A DNA stretch of 64,000 nt from Fimbriimonadaceae bacterium (GCA_019187105.1 JABAQM010000001.1:1922001-1986000), one strand, 5' to 3'. Counted from the first letter of the stretch, positions 7,671-17,876 are shown. The notes: a model not told the origin generated them from the letters alone. Numbers and translations: made by a program.

Positions 7671-9616
7671 TTTGATGCGGTCAGGCGAAGCTGGTCGATT
7701 AGAAGCTGACCTCCACCGCCAACGCCTTGAGCATAGACGTAGCAGTACACGGACCCCTCTGGATCAATAAAGCGCCCGAAGTTGGTTACGGCAACCTCGT
7801 TGAACGTACTCGTCGTCGACGTCGCACCGTTGTAGACCTGAACCCAGTTACCATACGGCAGCGAATTCGTCGTCCAGTCGTAGAGGTAAACCGCTTCCGA
7901 TCCGCCGCTGCCGGTGTATCGGCGCCGGTATTGCAGCGTGAATTGCTGGGCGGCCTTTACCTTGCGGAATTCTGACTGGACGTAGATCGAGCCATCGCCG
8001 CGGTTGTAGCCAACCGCATCGAGGTTGTCGTCATGGAGCATATCGAAGAACCCACCGGTCGCGGTACCGCCCGCCGACGAAACCTCGACGGCGCCGTAGA
8101 CTGTTCTTCGATCGCCAGGCAGCTCTATCGACTGGACCACCTGGCCATCGACCTTAACCACCAGCACGTCGGGTCCGGCGAGCTTTCTCAGGCGCGGCAG
8201 TTGGATATCGACATAATCCCGGGTTTGAAGCATGATCGGCAAGGTGCTGCCGTTCCAAATGATCTCCACCTGGCGAGGCGGTTGGAAGCCGCGACCATGG
8301 ACTCGGGCAACCTCACCCTGCAGCACCGACGCGCTTGGCTTGGTCGCGACGGCGCTTGGCGTTACGTACCGAACCAGCGGCGTCTTGCCGGGGTTCGGGC
8401 CACCGAGGGCGACTTCCATGGCCAGCCGTGCGTTGACCACGCCGTAATTGCAGTACTCACCATACGGCCATTGATTGACCGGTGTGGCGGTATCTTCGAT
8501 CGCGGCTCTCACCTGCGCGGCGGTCAAGCTGGGATTGGCCCCCCAGATCAGTGCGGCGACTCCGGCCACGTGAGGGCAGGCGCCGCTTGTGCCACCGAAT
8601 CCGGTGTAGCCGCCGTCGGCGCCGGTGGCGATAAGTCCCGAACCCGGAGCCGCCACGTCGCACCAGCTGCCATAGTTGCTGAATCCCGCCTTGGACGTAC
8701 CGCCGTCGGTGGCCGAAACCGCGACCACGCCTTCATACCCTCCTGGGTAGTAATTCCAGATCTGGGCGTCGTTGCCTGCTGCCGCGATCGGCAGCACGCC
8801 CTTCGAAATGACGTAGTCGAACGCCGCTCCGCCCGCTGCGGACACGTCGAAGTCGGTGTAGTAGCTCATCGAGAACACCTTCACGCCATTGTCCGCAGCC
8901 CAAAGGTAAGCGGGAATGTTGTTTGAATCGTACAGGTAGCCCTCGTTGACGCAGGTCTTGAGGGCAACGACCTTGGCGCGGGGCGCGATGCCCGAGATGC
9001 CCTTGTTGTTATCTCCGACGGCAGCGACAATTCCCGCGCAGGGAGTGCCGTGGCCATACAAATCCTCCGGCGTCCCGTCGTCGTAGGCAAAGTCGTAGCC
9101 GTACTTGTTGTCGATCAAGCCGTCATTGTCGTCGTCGACCCCGTTGTTGGCGATCTCATCGACGTTGTTCCAGAGGTTGCCGGCAAGATCCTCGTGGGTG
9201 GCAAGGATGCCGGTATCGATGACGGCAACGAGAACGTTGGATGAACCTAGGGACAGGTCCCAAGCCGTGTCGACCTTGATATCGCGAAGATGCCACTGAT
9301 TGCCCCAATAGGGGTCATTTGGGGTGTAAGCGAGCTTGGCTGCGTTATCCCAGTCGACGTGCCCGATGTCGCGCTTGGCTTGAAGCGATTTGTGCGTGGT
9401 TGCGAGCCGGTCGGTTGGGACTTCGATTACCGCGCGCCCGATTTGCGGGAGTCGGCGAACGATCTTGGCGCCTGCCGCCCGGATGGACTGTGTCGCGGCA
9501 GGACCGGTCATTTCGACAATCAAGCGCCTGGGGTGAACCAGGTGGCCGTTCATCTCGATCGGCAGATTGGTGGCGGCAGGATAGGCGACGGCGGCAAAGG
9601 CAATGCAAGACAACAT
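7667..9616 (-). CDS. Secreted subtilisin-like serine protease (S8)
   Basis: This 649-residue protein has a short signal peptide, an I9-like inhibitor propeptide (about residues 28-90) and a full S8 catalytic domain. The triad is visible: Asp134 in AVIDTGI, His189 in YGHGTPCAG and Ser344 in GGTSGACPHVAG, with oxyanion Asn282 in AAAGND. DDDNDGLID at about 161-169 is a dockerin-like calcium loop inserted between Asp and His. The last 190 residues look like beta-sandwich domains rather than a sorting signal. AGGAGA lies eight bases before the ATG. It should be exported and degrade extracellular protein; the target is unknown. It converges with a remnant coding frame on a shared CTAG. Confidence 0.95.
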   Translation of the reverse strand: MLSCIAFAAVAYPAATNLPIEMNGHLVHPRRLIVEMTGPAATQSIRAAGAKIVRRLPQIGRAVIEVPTDRLATTHKSLQAKRDIGHVDWDNAAKLAYTPNDPYWGNQWHLRDIKVDTAWDLSLGSSNVLVAVIDTGILATHEDLAGNLWNNVDEIANNGVDDDNDGLIDNKYGYDFAYDDGTPEDLYGHGTPCAGIVAAVGDNNKGISGIAPRAKVVALKTCVNEGYLYDSNNIPAYLWAADNGVKVFSMSYYTDFDVSAAGGAAFDYVISKGVLPIAAAGNDAQIWNYYPGGYEGVVAVSATDGGTSKAGFSNYGSWCDVAAPGSGLIATGADGGYTGFGGTSGACPHVAGVAALIWGANPSLTAAQVRAAIEDTATPVNQWPYGEYCNYGVVNARLAMEVALGGPNPGKTPLVRYVTPSAVATKPSASVLQGEVARVHGRGFQPPRQVEIIWNGSTLPIMLQTRDYVDIQLPRLRKLAGPDVLVVKVDGQVVQSIELPGDRRTVYGAVEVSSAGGTATGGFFDMLHDDNLDAVGYNRGDGSIYVQSEFRKVKAAQQFTLQYRRRYTGSGGSEAVYLYDWTTNSLPYGNWVQVYNGATSTTSTFNEVAVTNFGRFIDPEGSVYCYVYAQGVGGGGQLLIDQLRLTASN

Positions 9617-9669
9617 GAACTTCTCTCCTGAATCTAGGATAACACGACGGGCTTAAGTTTCCGAATCGC

Positions 9670-10947
9670 CTATCGGACCCAACCCCGAAGCCGGCAAGCC
9701 TCAACGACGCGCTGCACGGCAACCAGGTAGGCAGCGGTTCGGTTATGAACACCATGCTTCTTTCCGGCTGCGAACATCTGGTTAAAGGCCTCCGTCATCG
9801 TCTCTTCGAGCCTTTCGTGCACTTTGGAGAGCTTCCACCGATCGTAAGCGGCGTTTTGAACCTGTTCGAAGTAGCTGACGGTTACCCCGCCACCGTTGCA
9901 GAGGAAGTCGGGGAGCACAAAGACGCCGTTCTTGTACAGGATGTCATCCGCCTCGGGCGTCGTCGGACCATTCGCGAGCTCGGCCACGATCTTGGCCTTG
10001 ATGCGCGGTGCATTCTCGGCGGTGATGACATTTTCGAGGGCCGCAGGAATCAGAATGTCGACGTCGAGTTCGAGAAGCTCCTCGTTCGAAATGGCTTTGC
10101 TGCCCGGAAAACCGGAAACCGTACCGGTGTCCTCCTTAAATGCGGCAACGTCGTCGTCGTTCAGCCCGTTGGGGTTGAAGATTCCGCCTTTTGAGTCGCT
10201 TACGGCCACGACCTTGGAGCCGAACAGCTGGGTCAAGAGATTGTGGGCATTGGCGCCGGCATTGCCGAAACCCTGAATGGCAACGGTGGCCGTGCACAGC
10301 TCGATTCCCAGATGTTTCGCTGCCTCGCGCAATACAAACATCCCGCCCCGCGCGGTGGCATCGTCGCGTCCTGGTGATCCTCCCAGCGCGAGTGGCTTGC
10401 CTGTGATCACGCCGAAAGCGTGTCGGCCCTGAATGGCCTCATATTCGTCGAGCATCCAAGCCATGATTTGAGCGTTGGTGTAGACGTCGGGAGCGGGGAC
10501 ATCGAGGTCCGGCCCGACAAACCTCGCTATCGCACGCATGTAGCCGCGCGAGAGCCGCTCCAGTTCTCCCGGGGACATCGCTTTCGGATTGCAGATGACG
10601 CCGCCTTTGCCACCGCCAAGGGGCAGATCGGCTAGCGCCGTCTTCCAGGTCATCCAGGCCGCCAGCGCCCGCACGGTGTCAATCGTTTCCTCGGGATGGA
10701 AGCGGATGCCGCCCTTGCAGGGCCCCCTTGCGCCGTTGTATTGGACTCGATAACCGGTAAAGGTCTCGGTCCGCCCGTCGTCCATGCGAACCGGGATGCG
10801 GACATGAAGCTCTGCCATCGGCTCCCGCAGGAGCTGGTGAGCCTCAGAGGGTAGGTCGAGAATTGCGGCGGCTTGGTCGAGCTGCTGTTGAGCGGTTGTG
10901 AAAGGATTAGCCACGGAACCCGCAACGCTGGGAGATTCCAGAATCAT
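9670..10947 (-). CDS. gdhA: Glutamate dehydrogenase
   Basis: This enzyme reversibly converts glutamate to 2-oxoglutarate and ammonia with NAD(P). The substrate domain has PLGGGKGGV with the catalytic-type Lys, and the nucleotide domain has [10 protein letters not shown], a Rossmann glycine motif. With the ATG at 10947 the protein is 425 residues, the usual size of hexameric Glu dehydrogenases; an in-frame ATG at 11004 would add 19 residues that look unlike the family, though neither start has a clear ribosome site. It lies upstream of the protease gene on the same strand with a 53-base gap. Leu, Val or Phe dehydrogenase is less likely given length and motifs. Confidence 0.92.
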   Translation of the reverse strand: MILESPSVAGSVANPFTTAQQQLDQAAAILDLPSEAHQLLREPMAELHVRIPVRMDDGRTETFTGYRVQYNGARGPCKGGIRFHPEETIDTVRALAAWMTWKTALADLPLGGGKGGVICNPKAMSPGELERLSRGYMRAIARFVGPDLDVPAPDVYTNAQIMAWMLDEYEAIQGRHAFGVITGKPLALGGSPGRDDATARGGMFVLREAAKHLGIELCTATVAIQGFGNAGANAHNLLTQLFGSKVVAVSDSKGGIFNPNGLNDDDVAAFKEDTGTVSGFPGSKAISNEELLELDVDILIPAALENVITAENAPRIKAKIVAELANGPTTPEADDILYKNGVFVLPDFLCNGGGVTVSYFEQVQNAAYDRWKLSKVHERLEETMTEAFNQMFAAGKKHGVHNRTAAYLVAVQRVVEACRLRGWVR

Positions 10948-11024
10948 GCCTGAAGTTTGCCCGACAATCGCTATATCCGGCTTCGGCCGAACTGAATCCG
11001 GCATTTCTCACGGGACGCCGCCCG

Positions 11025-11798
11025 CTACATGCCGACGACGTTGTAGCCGCTGTCCACGAAGATGATTTGGGCCGAAACGCCCCGGCTGAGATCGCTCATC
11101 AAATACACGGCCGAAGCGCCAACCTCTTCTTGGCCAAAAGTTCGTTTCAGAGGGGCACGGTCCTCGACGTAGTGGATCATGTCGAGGAGGCCCTTGACGC
11201 CTCGGGCGGCCAAGGTGTTGATCGGCCCCGGGGAGAGGGTGTTGACCCGAATGCCGCGCCCTCCGAGGTCGTTGGCAAGGTACCGCACAGAGGATTCGAG
11301 AGCCGCCTTGGCTACGCCCATTACGTTGTAATTGCCCACCGATCGGGTTGACCCGAGATAGCTGATCGTCATCACGCTGCCATCGTCTGCAATCAGATCC
11401 TCCAAAACTTTGCAGACGGCAACCAGGCTAAAACAGGACACGTCGAGAGCGGTGGAAAAGGCTTCTCTCGTGGTGTCGATGAAGCGGCCCTGCAGGGCTT
11501 CGCGGGGTGCATAAGCCGCGGAGTGGACGAGAAAGTCGATCTTGCCGTACGCTGCTTCCACCTCTTGGCGCAGCCGGGCGAGGTCGTCTTCGCTGGAGAA
11601 ATCCACGACAAAGGGGCGAAAGTGATCGTCGCCCGCAATCAGCTTGCTGACGCGCTCGAGAAATCGGTCGTTTTGGGCTCCCACGCCGACTTGGGCTCCA
11701 TGAGCGGCGGCCGCTTTGGCGATCCCCCACGCGATGCTGTGCTCGTTAGCAACGTTTAGGACGAGCCCCTTTTTTCCGGCAAGAAGCATGGGCTGCAT
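11025..11798 (-). CDS. fabI: Enoyl-[acyl-carrier-protein] reductase
   Basis: FabI performs the last reduction of each fatty-acid elongation cycle with NAD(P)H. The protein begins GKKGLVLNVANEHSIAWGIA, the FabI form of the nucleotide-binding loop, and has the catalytic Tyr-x6-Lys in NYNVMGVAKAAL, followed by RVNTLSPGPI and a C-terminal NVVGM. Starting at 11798 gives 257 residues; ATG 11789 is an equally plausible start (254). A frame open to 11993 would add 65 residues that overlap the divergent aquaporin gene and resemble nothing, so it is rejected. Only 27 bases separate it from the aquaporin start. Confidence 0.93.
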   Translation of the reverse strand: MQPMLLAGKKGLVLNVANEHSIAWGIAKAAAAHGAQVGVGAQNDRFLERVSKLIAGDDHFRPFVVDFSSEDDLARLRQEVEAAYGKIDFLVHSAAYAPREALQGRFIDTTREAFSTALDVSCFSLVAVCKVLEDLIADDGSVMTISYLGSTRSVGNYNVMGVAKAALESSVRYLANDLGGRGIRVNTLSPGPINTLAARGVKGLLDMIHYVEDRAPLKRTFGQEEVGASAVYLMSDLSRGVSAQIIFVDSGYNVVGM

Positions 11799-11825
11799 TA
11801 TGTAACAGCGGTAGTCTATGCGGCG

Positions 11826-12518
11826 ATGCGGCTGGGTGCGTGGGTGGCCGAGTTCCTCGGAACGCTGGCCCTTTGTTTCATCGGAATTTTGGCGATTGCC
11901 GATCCTCGGAATGGGCTCCTTGGCGTCGCCCTCGCCCATGGCTTGACTATCGCCTGCTTTGCCGCTGCGTTCCTTGGCGTCAGCGGGGCCCATTTTAATC
12001 CGGCCGTGACCTTGGCGATGTTCCTCACGAAGCGGATCGGTATCGGCACGGGTCTGCTGTACGTGCTCGCCCAGCTTTCGGGGGCGTGGGTGGGGGGTGC
12101 TTTGGCGAAATCCACCGCCGACCCGTTCCAGCTGCGCGTGACGGGTTTCGGCGTGCCTTCCCTTGGCGTCAATGTCACGCTGTTCCGGGGTCTTGCTGTC
12201 GAGGCCGCGCTCACGTTTATGCTCGTCCTGGTGATCTTCATGGTTGCCGTCGATCCCCGCGCGAAGGCCCCCGCCCCTCTGTTCATCGGTTTGACGGTCA
12301 CCTTAGGCATCTTGGGTGGTAGTGCGATTAGCGGAGCCGGGATGAACCCGGCGCGGTGGATGGGATCGGCTGCAATTGGCGCGGGCTTTGGCAACAGTCT
12401 GATCTACGTGGCCGCCCCCCTTATCGGCGCCACCTTGGCCGCTCTCATCTATGCAACCTTGATCGAGGAGCGGGAGAGTTTCGCTACCGATCGGTCCGAT
12501 GGTCTTTCAGGAACTTAG
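11826..12518 (+). CDS. Aquaporin / MIP-family channel
   Basis: This 230-residue membrane protein is a MIP-family water or glycerol channel with six helices and two re-entrant half-helices. Both NPA boxes are present: [10 protein letters not shown] (NPA at 58-60) and [13 protein letters not shown] (NPA at 174-176), the second followed by the Arg of the selectivity filter. The length and single-serine [11 protein letters not shown] context resemble AqpZ-like water channels rather than GlpF, which usually has Asp after the second NPA. The 3' end overlaps the convergent pseudopilin gene by 35 bases. Confidence 0.92.
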   Translation: MRLGAWVAEFLGTLALCFIGILAIADPRNGLLGVALAHGLTIACFAAAFLGVSGAHFNPAVTLAMFLTKRIGIGTGLLYVLAQLSGAWVGGALAKSTADPFQLRVTGFGVPSLGVNVTLFRGLAVEAALTFMLVLVIFMVAVDPRAKAPAPLFIGLTVTLGILGGSAISGAGMNPARWMGSAAIGAGFGNSLIYVAAPLIGATLAALIYATLIEERESFATDRSDGLSGT

Positions 12519-13209
12519 CGTGGGTATCCAGGAAGAGCCGGTTGCGCCCGCCAAAATGGGCGGCCTTTCCCTTCAGGCGCTCTTCTACTGAGTTGATGGT
12601 TTTAGGGAAGTACGGATCGACGGCGATCTCGACATCGGCCACGCCCTCGGGATAGCCTGCCTGCGGGTTGCCCGCTTGCTGGAGATCGGAAACGGCTTGA
12701 TCTTCCGTCTTCCCCCAAAGATTGTCCAGCGGTACAGGATCGTCCGTGCGATCGAAACGCCACATCCAGTAGGTGGTCTTGGCCGACCTTGGATCGTCGG
12801 TGAGCGACTGCACGACCTGCACCACATCCGCGAAAACGCCCAGTGACCCGGGACAGATCCATACGTCGTGGTTTTTTGTGAAGGGCTGGAGCACGATCGC
12901 CGCCCAACCCGACCGGGGGTCGGATGCCGGCCACGAGTTCCATGGCTTGTAGCCTCCCGGCAGCGACAATTTGAGATCGCGCCGGTCCGGAAGGTGGCCA
13001 TCCTCGGTGTCCAAATACATGGCGAGCGCCATCCCCTCCTGCTTGAGATTGGACAGGCATGTGGCTTGCTTCGCCTTGTCCTTGGCTTTGGCGAAGACCG
13101 GGAACAGGATGGCGGCGAGGATCGCGATGATGGCGATGACGACAAGGAGCTCGATCAGAGTGAAGGCTCTTTCGGTTGGCCCTGGTGTTCGCCCTTTCAA
13201 TAAGTGCAT
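12484..13209 (-). CDS. Prepilin-like pseudopilin (H-X9-DG type)
   Basis: This 241-residue protein has a type IV pilin/pseudopilin start: [19 protein letters not shown], in which the conserved Glu is the fifth residue after the predicted cleavage and Ala15 replaces the usual Gly at the cleavage position. A prepilin peptidase would remove the short leader and the hydrophobic helix would anchor the protein. The C-terminal part with [17 protein letters not shown] resembles the H-X9-DG end of the large pseudopilin families found in Planctomycetes, Verrucomicrobia and Armatimonadota. No other pilus or type II secretion gene is adjacent. Two cysteines are few, so disulfide folding is not obvious. 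Confidence 0.88.
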   Translation of the reverse strand: MHLLKGRTPGPTERAFTLIELLVVIAIIAILAAILFPVFAKAKDKAKQATCLSNLKQEGMALAMYLDTEDGHLPDRRDLKLSLPGGYKPWNSWPASDPRSGWAAIVLQPFTKNHDVWICPGSLGVFADVVQVVQSLTDDPRSAKTTYWMWRFDRTDDPVPLDNLWGKTEDQAVSDLQQAGNPQAGYPEGVADVEIAVDPYFPKTINSVEERLKGKAAHFGGRNRLFLDTHAKFLKDHRTDR

Positions 13210-13269
13210 CGCAATTAGCAGTACGGCTCGGGCTCCCGTCCGGCGGCCAAAACCGTGTGCGCCATCTTG

Positions 13270-14574
13270 TTAGACGACGGGCGGAGGTTCTACAGGCTGC
13301 GGGGCAGGCGGCTTTGGAAGCTCGCTCGCTTTCGGTTTCTCACCAAACGACTTGAGTTTTTCGACCACGTCGATCCCGAAGAGTTCTTTGAGCTGCTCGG
13401 CCAAAACGATCAGGCGACCGGGGTTGAGGCCGGAATCGCCACCAGCGGTCTTTGGATCGATCACCGTCACCCTTTCGATGTTCGCTTCGCCGATTGTGTC
13501 CGTGATTTGCGTGATCACCGGCTCCATTTTCTGCAGCAGGAAAATCTGGCGCGCGTTATCGCCCGCGTTCTCCCATGACTTTGCGAGGGTAGTCAAGGCT
13601 TCTGCCCGGGCCTTGCCGTCTTCAACGATCGGCGCTACCGTGGCGATGGCCGCTTTCTCGGCGGCTTCGCATGCGGCTTTGGCGGGTTCCACGACCTCAG
13701 CCTGTAACCGTCGGCGTACTTGCTCGATACGAGCCTTCTGAACCTCCACTTCGGCCTTCGATTGGGCCACAGCAGCGGCGACAGTGGCTTGCTCTTCTGC
13801 TACAACCGCTTCGCGCCGCGTCAGGGCGTCGGTTAAGCGCCGCTGGCCCTCTGCTTTGACAACCGATATCTCCGCCTCGATTTGGGCCTCGACCTCGCGA
13901 AGCTGGTTTTCGGCTTGCTTTTCGATTGAGTCCGCTCTGGCCACCGCCTCCGCCGTGCGCGCCTTGGAGTTGAGCTCGGAGTTCCGGATCCGGCCAATGG
14001 AGTCGAGGTAATGAACCTCGTCCTGGACGTTTTGGATTTTAAGGGTGTCGACGACCATGCCCAACGTGGTCATGTCGGCCTCGACCTCCTGGACCAGGCG
14101 CTCGGCAAACAGTGCGCGGTCCTCGTTAACCTGCTCTGGCGTCAGGGAGGCGAGAACGCCTCTTAGCGAGCCTTCGAGCGTGGCCTTGGCAATCGCCATG
14201 ATCTCCTGGCGACCCTTGCCCAGGAAGCGCTCGATCGCATTGTTAAGGACCGGCTCATGGCCGGCGACCTTTACGTTTGCCACTCCCTGCACGGTGAGAG
14301 GCACGCCACCCTTGGAGTATGCGCCGGCTGCGGTAAGGTCGATCACCATGTTGGTCAGGTCCATTTTGTCGACCCGCTCCAGGAACGGGATGCGGACGCC
14401 TGTGCCTCCCTTGATCAGCCGGTAGCCAAGCAATCTCTCGCCGACACGCCTTCGCTTGCCCGAGAAGATCAGCACTTCGTTGGGTGCGCAGTTGTAGATC
14501 AACCCCTTCAGGCTAAGCAAGAATAGAACGACGATGACAAGGGCGACAAACCCGAGGGTCATAAGGACTTCCAT
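13270..14574 (-). CDS. Flotillin-like SPFH/band 7 protein A
   Basis: This 434-residue protein has one N-terminal membrane helix (about residues 5-26), an SPFH/band 7 domain beginning NEVLIFSGKRRRVGERLLGY, and a long Ala/Glu/Arg-rich coiled coil (about 190-340) with repeated EA and KA pairs, then a Pro-rich tail. This is the flotillin/YqiK plan; such proteins form membrane-associated oligomers. It overlaps its paralogue by one base in TAATG, so the two are translationally coupled. The paralogues share the band 7 and coiled-coil plan but differ enough to suggest a hetero-oligomer. The role in lipid domains is inferred from family. Confidence 0.9.
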   Translation of the reverse strand: MEVLMTLGFVALVIVVLFLLSLKGLIYNCAPNEVLIFSGKRRRVGERLLGYRLIKGGTGVRIPFLERVDKMDLTNMVIDLTAAGAYSKGGVPLTVQGVANVKVAGHEPVLNNAIERFLGKGRQEIMAIAKATLEGSLRGVLASLTPEQVNEDRALFAERLVQEVEADMTTLGMVVDTLKIQNVQDEVHYLDSIGRIRNSELNSKARTAEAVARADSIEKQAENQLREVEAQIEAEISVVKAEGQRRLTDALTRREAVVAEEQATVAAAVAQSKAEVEVQKARIEQVRRRLQAEVVEPAKAACEAAEKAAIATVAPIVEDGKARAEALTTLAKSWENAGDNARQIFLLQKMEPVITQITDTIGEANIERVTVIDPKTAGGDSGLNPGRLIVLAEQLKELFGIDVVEKLKSFGEKPKASELPKPPAPQPVEPPPVV

Positions 14575-15908
14575 TACTTGCTTTCCTCCGGCTTCTGCGA
14601 GGTGCTCTTGCCGCTAACGGCGCCAGGAATGTCGATACCCGTCGTGCGCTCAACCGCATCGAAGACGGCCTGAAGCATGTTGGGATAGGAGGCAATGTAA
14701 TTCGGCAGGGTTTTTCCGTCTCCGGAATCGATCACGTGGAGCCCGCCGATTTTAACTTTCTGGACGCCCTTGGAAGCCTCGGCGAGGATCTTCTCCAGAT
14801 CTTCGATCAGAGCGATCTGCAACGCATTGGTCCCAGCGACCTTCCAAGCCTCCTGCAGCTCTAAGAGCGCTTCCGAAAGCGCCCGTCCGCGTTCGCGGAT
14901 CAAGGCCGCATCGCCGCGGGCACGGTACTCCTGGGCAACTCGGTTCGCTTCTGCAGGAAGCACCACATCCGTCTGTTGCTGTATGGCCGCCAGCTCAGCA
15001 CGAATCTGCTGAAGCTCCTGCTCGGCTTTGGCTCTGGCTTCGCGAGCGGCCGCGGCAGTACGCTCCTCCTCGGACCGTACCAGCGACTCGGTTTCGGCCT
15101 GGATCTTTCGGAGTTCATTCCGCAGCTTGGCGATGCTGGCCTCGGCATTGGCCTTGGACACATTGGCTCTTCCCTGGTTTTCGGCTTCGGACTGCTCGGC
15201 GGCGCGTTGGAAGTTGGATTCTGCGATCTCCGCCTCGCGAATGACACTTGCGATGGCGGCCCGTCCAGTCGAGTCCAGGTACTTGAGTTCGTCGGCTACG
15301 TGCAGGATCTTCAACGTATCGACGTGCAGCCCAAGCTTCTTCAAATCCTCTTCCGATTCCCGGCTGAGGGCATCGGCGAACATGAGGCGGTCTTCGTTCA
15401 CTTCCTCAGGCGTGAGGGTGGCCAAGACGCCGCGCAAGTGTCCTTCCAAGGTTTCCTTCGACACGCGGCGAATCTCGTTGGGATCGCGGTTAAGGAATCG
15501 CTCGATTGCGTTTCCGACGACCCCAGGATCGCTGCTGATCTTGATATTGGCGATCGCATCGACGTTGAGCGGGATGCCGCCCTTGGAATAGGCATTCCGG
15601 ACGGAAACGAGCACTTCCATGGTGCTAAGGCCCATTCGGTGGACTTTCTCGTACACCGGCATCCGGAATCCTCTGCCACCGAAAATGACCCGAAAGCCCC
15701 GGAACGTTCCATCGGGCATGCGGTGCTTTCGTCCAGCAAAGATCAGAACTTCGTTTGGAGGGCAGATATAGAGGAGGTTCTTTACAATGGCGGCCAGTAC
15801 GAAGAAGGCGACCAGTACGACTCCTGCGATGGGTACGGCAGACTTGATCTGCTGTAACAGATCAGCCGCGGGGGCCGGGACGATGGCAACGGGAAGAAAG
15901 TGGTTCAT
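14574..15908 (-). CDS. Flotillin-like SPFH/band 7 protein B
   Basis: This 444-residue paralogue of the neighbouring flotillin has an N-terminal membrane helix (about residues 25-46), an SPFH domain (NEVLIFAGRKHRMPDGTF...), a long Ala/Glu/Arg-rich coiled coil (about 215-330) and a conserved AYSKGGIPLNVDAIANIKIS stretch also found in the first protein as AYSKGGVPLTVQGVANVKVA. Such duplicated pairs are reported for flotillin operons. It is the middle gene of a YqiJ-like/flotillin B/flotillin A operon; the YqiJ-like gene ends six bases upstream. Confidence 0.9.
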   Translation of the reverse strand: MNHFLPVAIVPAPAADLLQQIKSAVPIAGVVLVAFFVLAAIVKNLLYICPPNEVLIFAGRKHRMPDGTFRGFRVIFGGRGFRMPVYEKVHRMGLSTMEVLVSVRNAYSKGGIPLNVDAIANIKISSDPGVVGNAIERFLNRDPNEIRRVSKETLEGHLRGVLATLTPEEVNEDRLMFADALSRESEEDLKKLGLHVDTLKILHVADELKYLDSTGRAAIASVIREAEIAESNFQRAAEQSEAENQGRANVSKANAEASIAKLRNELRKIQAETESLVRSEEERTAAAAREARAKAEQELQQIRAELAAIQQQTDVVLPAEANRVAQEYRARGDAALIRERGRALSEALLELQEAWKVAGTNALQIALIEDLEKILAEASKGVQKVKIGGLHVIDSGDGKTLPNYIASYPNMLQAVFDAVERTTGIDIPGAVSGKSTSQKPEESK

Positions 15909-15914
15909 TTGAAG

Positions 15915-16466
15915 CTAGTTCTCTAGAAGATCCTCGCGGCGAGCAACGATCGCACGGTCATTTTCGATGGCAAGGACATACACGGTTTCTCCTGCTTCCG
16001 CAGTCTTGCCCGATTCTGGGAGGGCGAGCATGTCGATGAGGTCGCCCTTGACGTCGAGCCGCACTTTGCCCGGTTGACCCTCTCGGATTCCCACCAGCAA
16101 TTTGCCCTCTCTACCGATCAAGTCGTCCACGTGGGCTGCACTCGATGACTCGCTCCGGCGGAGTGCGCGCATCGCAAAGTGCACTGCCAGTCCGACGACG
16201 AAGCCACCGACGAGGCTGGCAATCAGGTTTTGCTGCTGGAATGGTGCGCGCATCAAACTCAGCACCGCGCCGGTCAGGCCAAACGTTGCAGCGAAGTAGG
16301 TCCAAAAGCGGAGGCTCAAAAAGGGAGCCAAGCCGATGTCATCCCAGTGAATCCCGGCGTCTCCGGTGAGGTCGTGGTCGACGTGGGTGTCGTGTCCTCC
16401 GGCAATGGCGGTGAAGATGATCAAGCCCAGCCCCACCATAGCGGCGACCAGATAGAGCGTCATCAT
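15915..16466 (-). CDS. YqiJ/NfeD-like membrane protein with OB-fold
   Basis: This 183-residue protein has an N-terminal helix, a His/Asp-rich loop (HDTHVDHD near residues 25-32), two or three more helices (about 50-110) and a C-terminal soluble domain (about 115-180) with the pattern DDLIGREGKLLVG...GQPGKVRLDVKGD, which resembles the OB-fold of NfeD/YqiJ proteins. In E. coli, YqiJ is encoded beside the flotillin YqiK; here the same pairing is seen. It likely partners the two flotillins in the membrane. Function of the acidic loop is unknown. Confidence 0.78.
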   Translation of the reverse strand: MMTLYLVAAMVGLGLIIFTAIAGGHDTHVDHDLTGDAGIHWDDIGLAPFLSLRFWTYFAATFGLTGAVLSLMRAPFQQQNLIASLVGGFVVGLAVHFAMRALRRSESSSAAHVDDLIGREGKLLVGIREGQPGKVRLDVKGDLIDMLALPESGKTAEAGETVYVLAIENDRAIVARREDLLEN

Positions 16467-16510
16467 CTTCTAACCTCCCTTACGACTTTCCAAAAGAAGC
16501 GCGTTGCAGG

Positions 16511-17824
16511 TTACCTTGGCGGGTTGCGAAGCTCGCGAGGAGCATTCCGAAGATGGTGCTCGAGGCTAAAGACTTCTTGCAGCTCGGTATCGGACAAGAC
16601 GGCCCGCACCTCATCATCGGTCTTGACCGATTCCTTGAAGTCCGCGCCGTCCCACGCCTTCGCGGCATTGCGTTGAGCAGCCTTATAGGCACTTTCTCGA
16701 GATAGGCCCTTTTGAATCAACGCAACCATGAGGTGCTCGCTAAAGACCAAATCACCCATTTGCCGAAGGTTCCGGGCCATATTGTCCGGCAACACCACGA
16801 GTCCTCCGAGGATCTTTGACAACCGGTTGAGCATGAAGTCGACAAGCTGAAAGGTGTCAGGGAAAACAATTCGTTCGAGCGAAGAATTGGTCAGGTCACG
16901 TTCGTGCCAAGTCATCACGCTCTCGAGCATGGCGTGTGCATTTCCGCGCACGATGCGGGCCAATCCGCAGATGGTTTCTGCGTTCCAAGGATTGCGCTTG
17001 TGGGGCATCGCGCTTGACCCCGTTTGCCCAGCGGCGAATTCCTCCTGAACTTCCAGAATCTCCGTGCGCTGCAGGTTCCTCAGCTCGGTGGCGATCCGTT
17101 CAAGGCTTCCCGCCAACACGGCGACGTCGGTCAGGAGTGCGGCGTGGCGGTCGCGAGCGACAATCTGGGTGGACGACGGATCCGCACGGAGACCAAGCTT
17201 CGTGCAGATGCGACTTTCCAGTTCGCGGTCGACATGGGCATGAATGCCGACGGCGCCGCTGATCTTGCCGACGGCAACCTGGTCGCGGTGGAACTGCAGG
17301 CGTTCTTCGGCCCGAATGAGCTCTTCGTTCCACCCCTCCAGCTTGTGGCCGAACGTGATGGCCTCGGCGTGAATCCCATGGGTGCGTCCGATGCATGGGA
17401 CTTGGCCGTGGCTTTCGAAAAGGCGGTGGATCGCCTTCCGGACACCTCTAATAGAGCCGACCAGAACCTCACAGGAGTCGCGGAGCATCAGGCCCAGAGC
17501 CGTGTCGATCACGTCGTAGCTTGTAACCCCGAAGTGGATCCAGCGCGATGCGGATGGTCCGTCATCAGACTCGGCGGTCTGGATGGACTCGCTGACGCAC
17601 CGGACAAAGGCCATGAGATCGTGGCGCGTTTCTTTCTCGATTTCGTCGCACCGGTTAAGGTCGAATGCGGCGTGGCGTCTGATCGTCTCCATCTCGCTGG
17701 GAGCAACGAGACCAGATTCGGCATAGCCTTCGGTGATGGCAATCTCAACGTCGAGCCAGCGCTGCGTTTTCGCCTGCCGCGACCATATTGCCGTCATGTT
17801 CGGCGTGCAATAGCGCTCGATCAT
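16511..17824 (-). CDS. purB: Adenylosuccinate lyase
   Basis: PurB releases fumarate from SAICAR and from adenylosuccinate in purine synthesis. The protein begins MIERYCTPNMTAIWS and carries the fumarase/aspartase-family signature GSSAMPHKRNPWNAE, plus TDVAVLAGSLERIATELRNL upstream of it. At 437 residues it has the usual length of the B. subtilis-type enzyme. A consensus CRP-type site lies 53 bases upstream of the start, but a promoter in the other direction fits that site better. No other purine gene is in the window. Confidence 0.95.
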   Translation of the reverse strand: MIERYCTPNMTAIWSRQAKTQRWLDVEIAITEGYAESGLVAPSEMETIRRHAAFDLNRCDEIEKETRHDLMAFVRCVSESIQTAESDDGPSASRWIHFGVTSYDVIDTALGLMLRDSCEVLVGSIRGVRKAIHRLFESHGQVPCIGRTHGIHAEAITFGHKLEGWNEELIRAEERLQFHRDQVAVGKISGAVGIHAHVDRELESRICTKLGLRADPSSTQIVARDRHAALLTDVAVLAGSLERIATELRNLQRTEILEVQEEFAAGQTGSSAMPHKRNPWNAETICGLARIVRGNAHAMLESVMTWHERDLTNSSLERIVFPDTFQLVDFMLNRLSKILGGLVVLPDNMARNLRQMGDLVFSEHLMVALIQKGLSRESAYKAAQRNAAKAWDGADFKESVKTDDEVRAVLSDTELQEVFSLEHHLRNAPRELRNPPR

Positions 17825-17876
17825 TGGAGAGGTTAAAGGGTACCTGCCTGGGTCTAAGTGCCTAATCCCCTGGGGG

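Noticed and set aside
11799-11993. A longer FabI start adding 65 residues
   Set aside because: The extension overlaps the aquaporin gene and has no counterpart in FabI.
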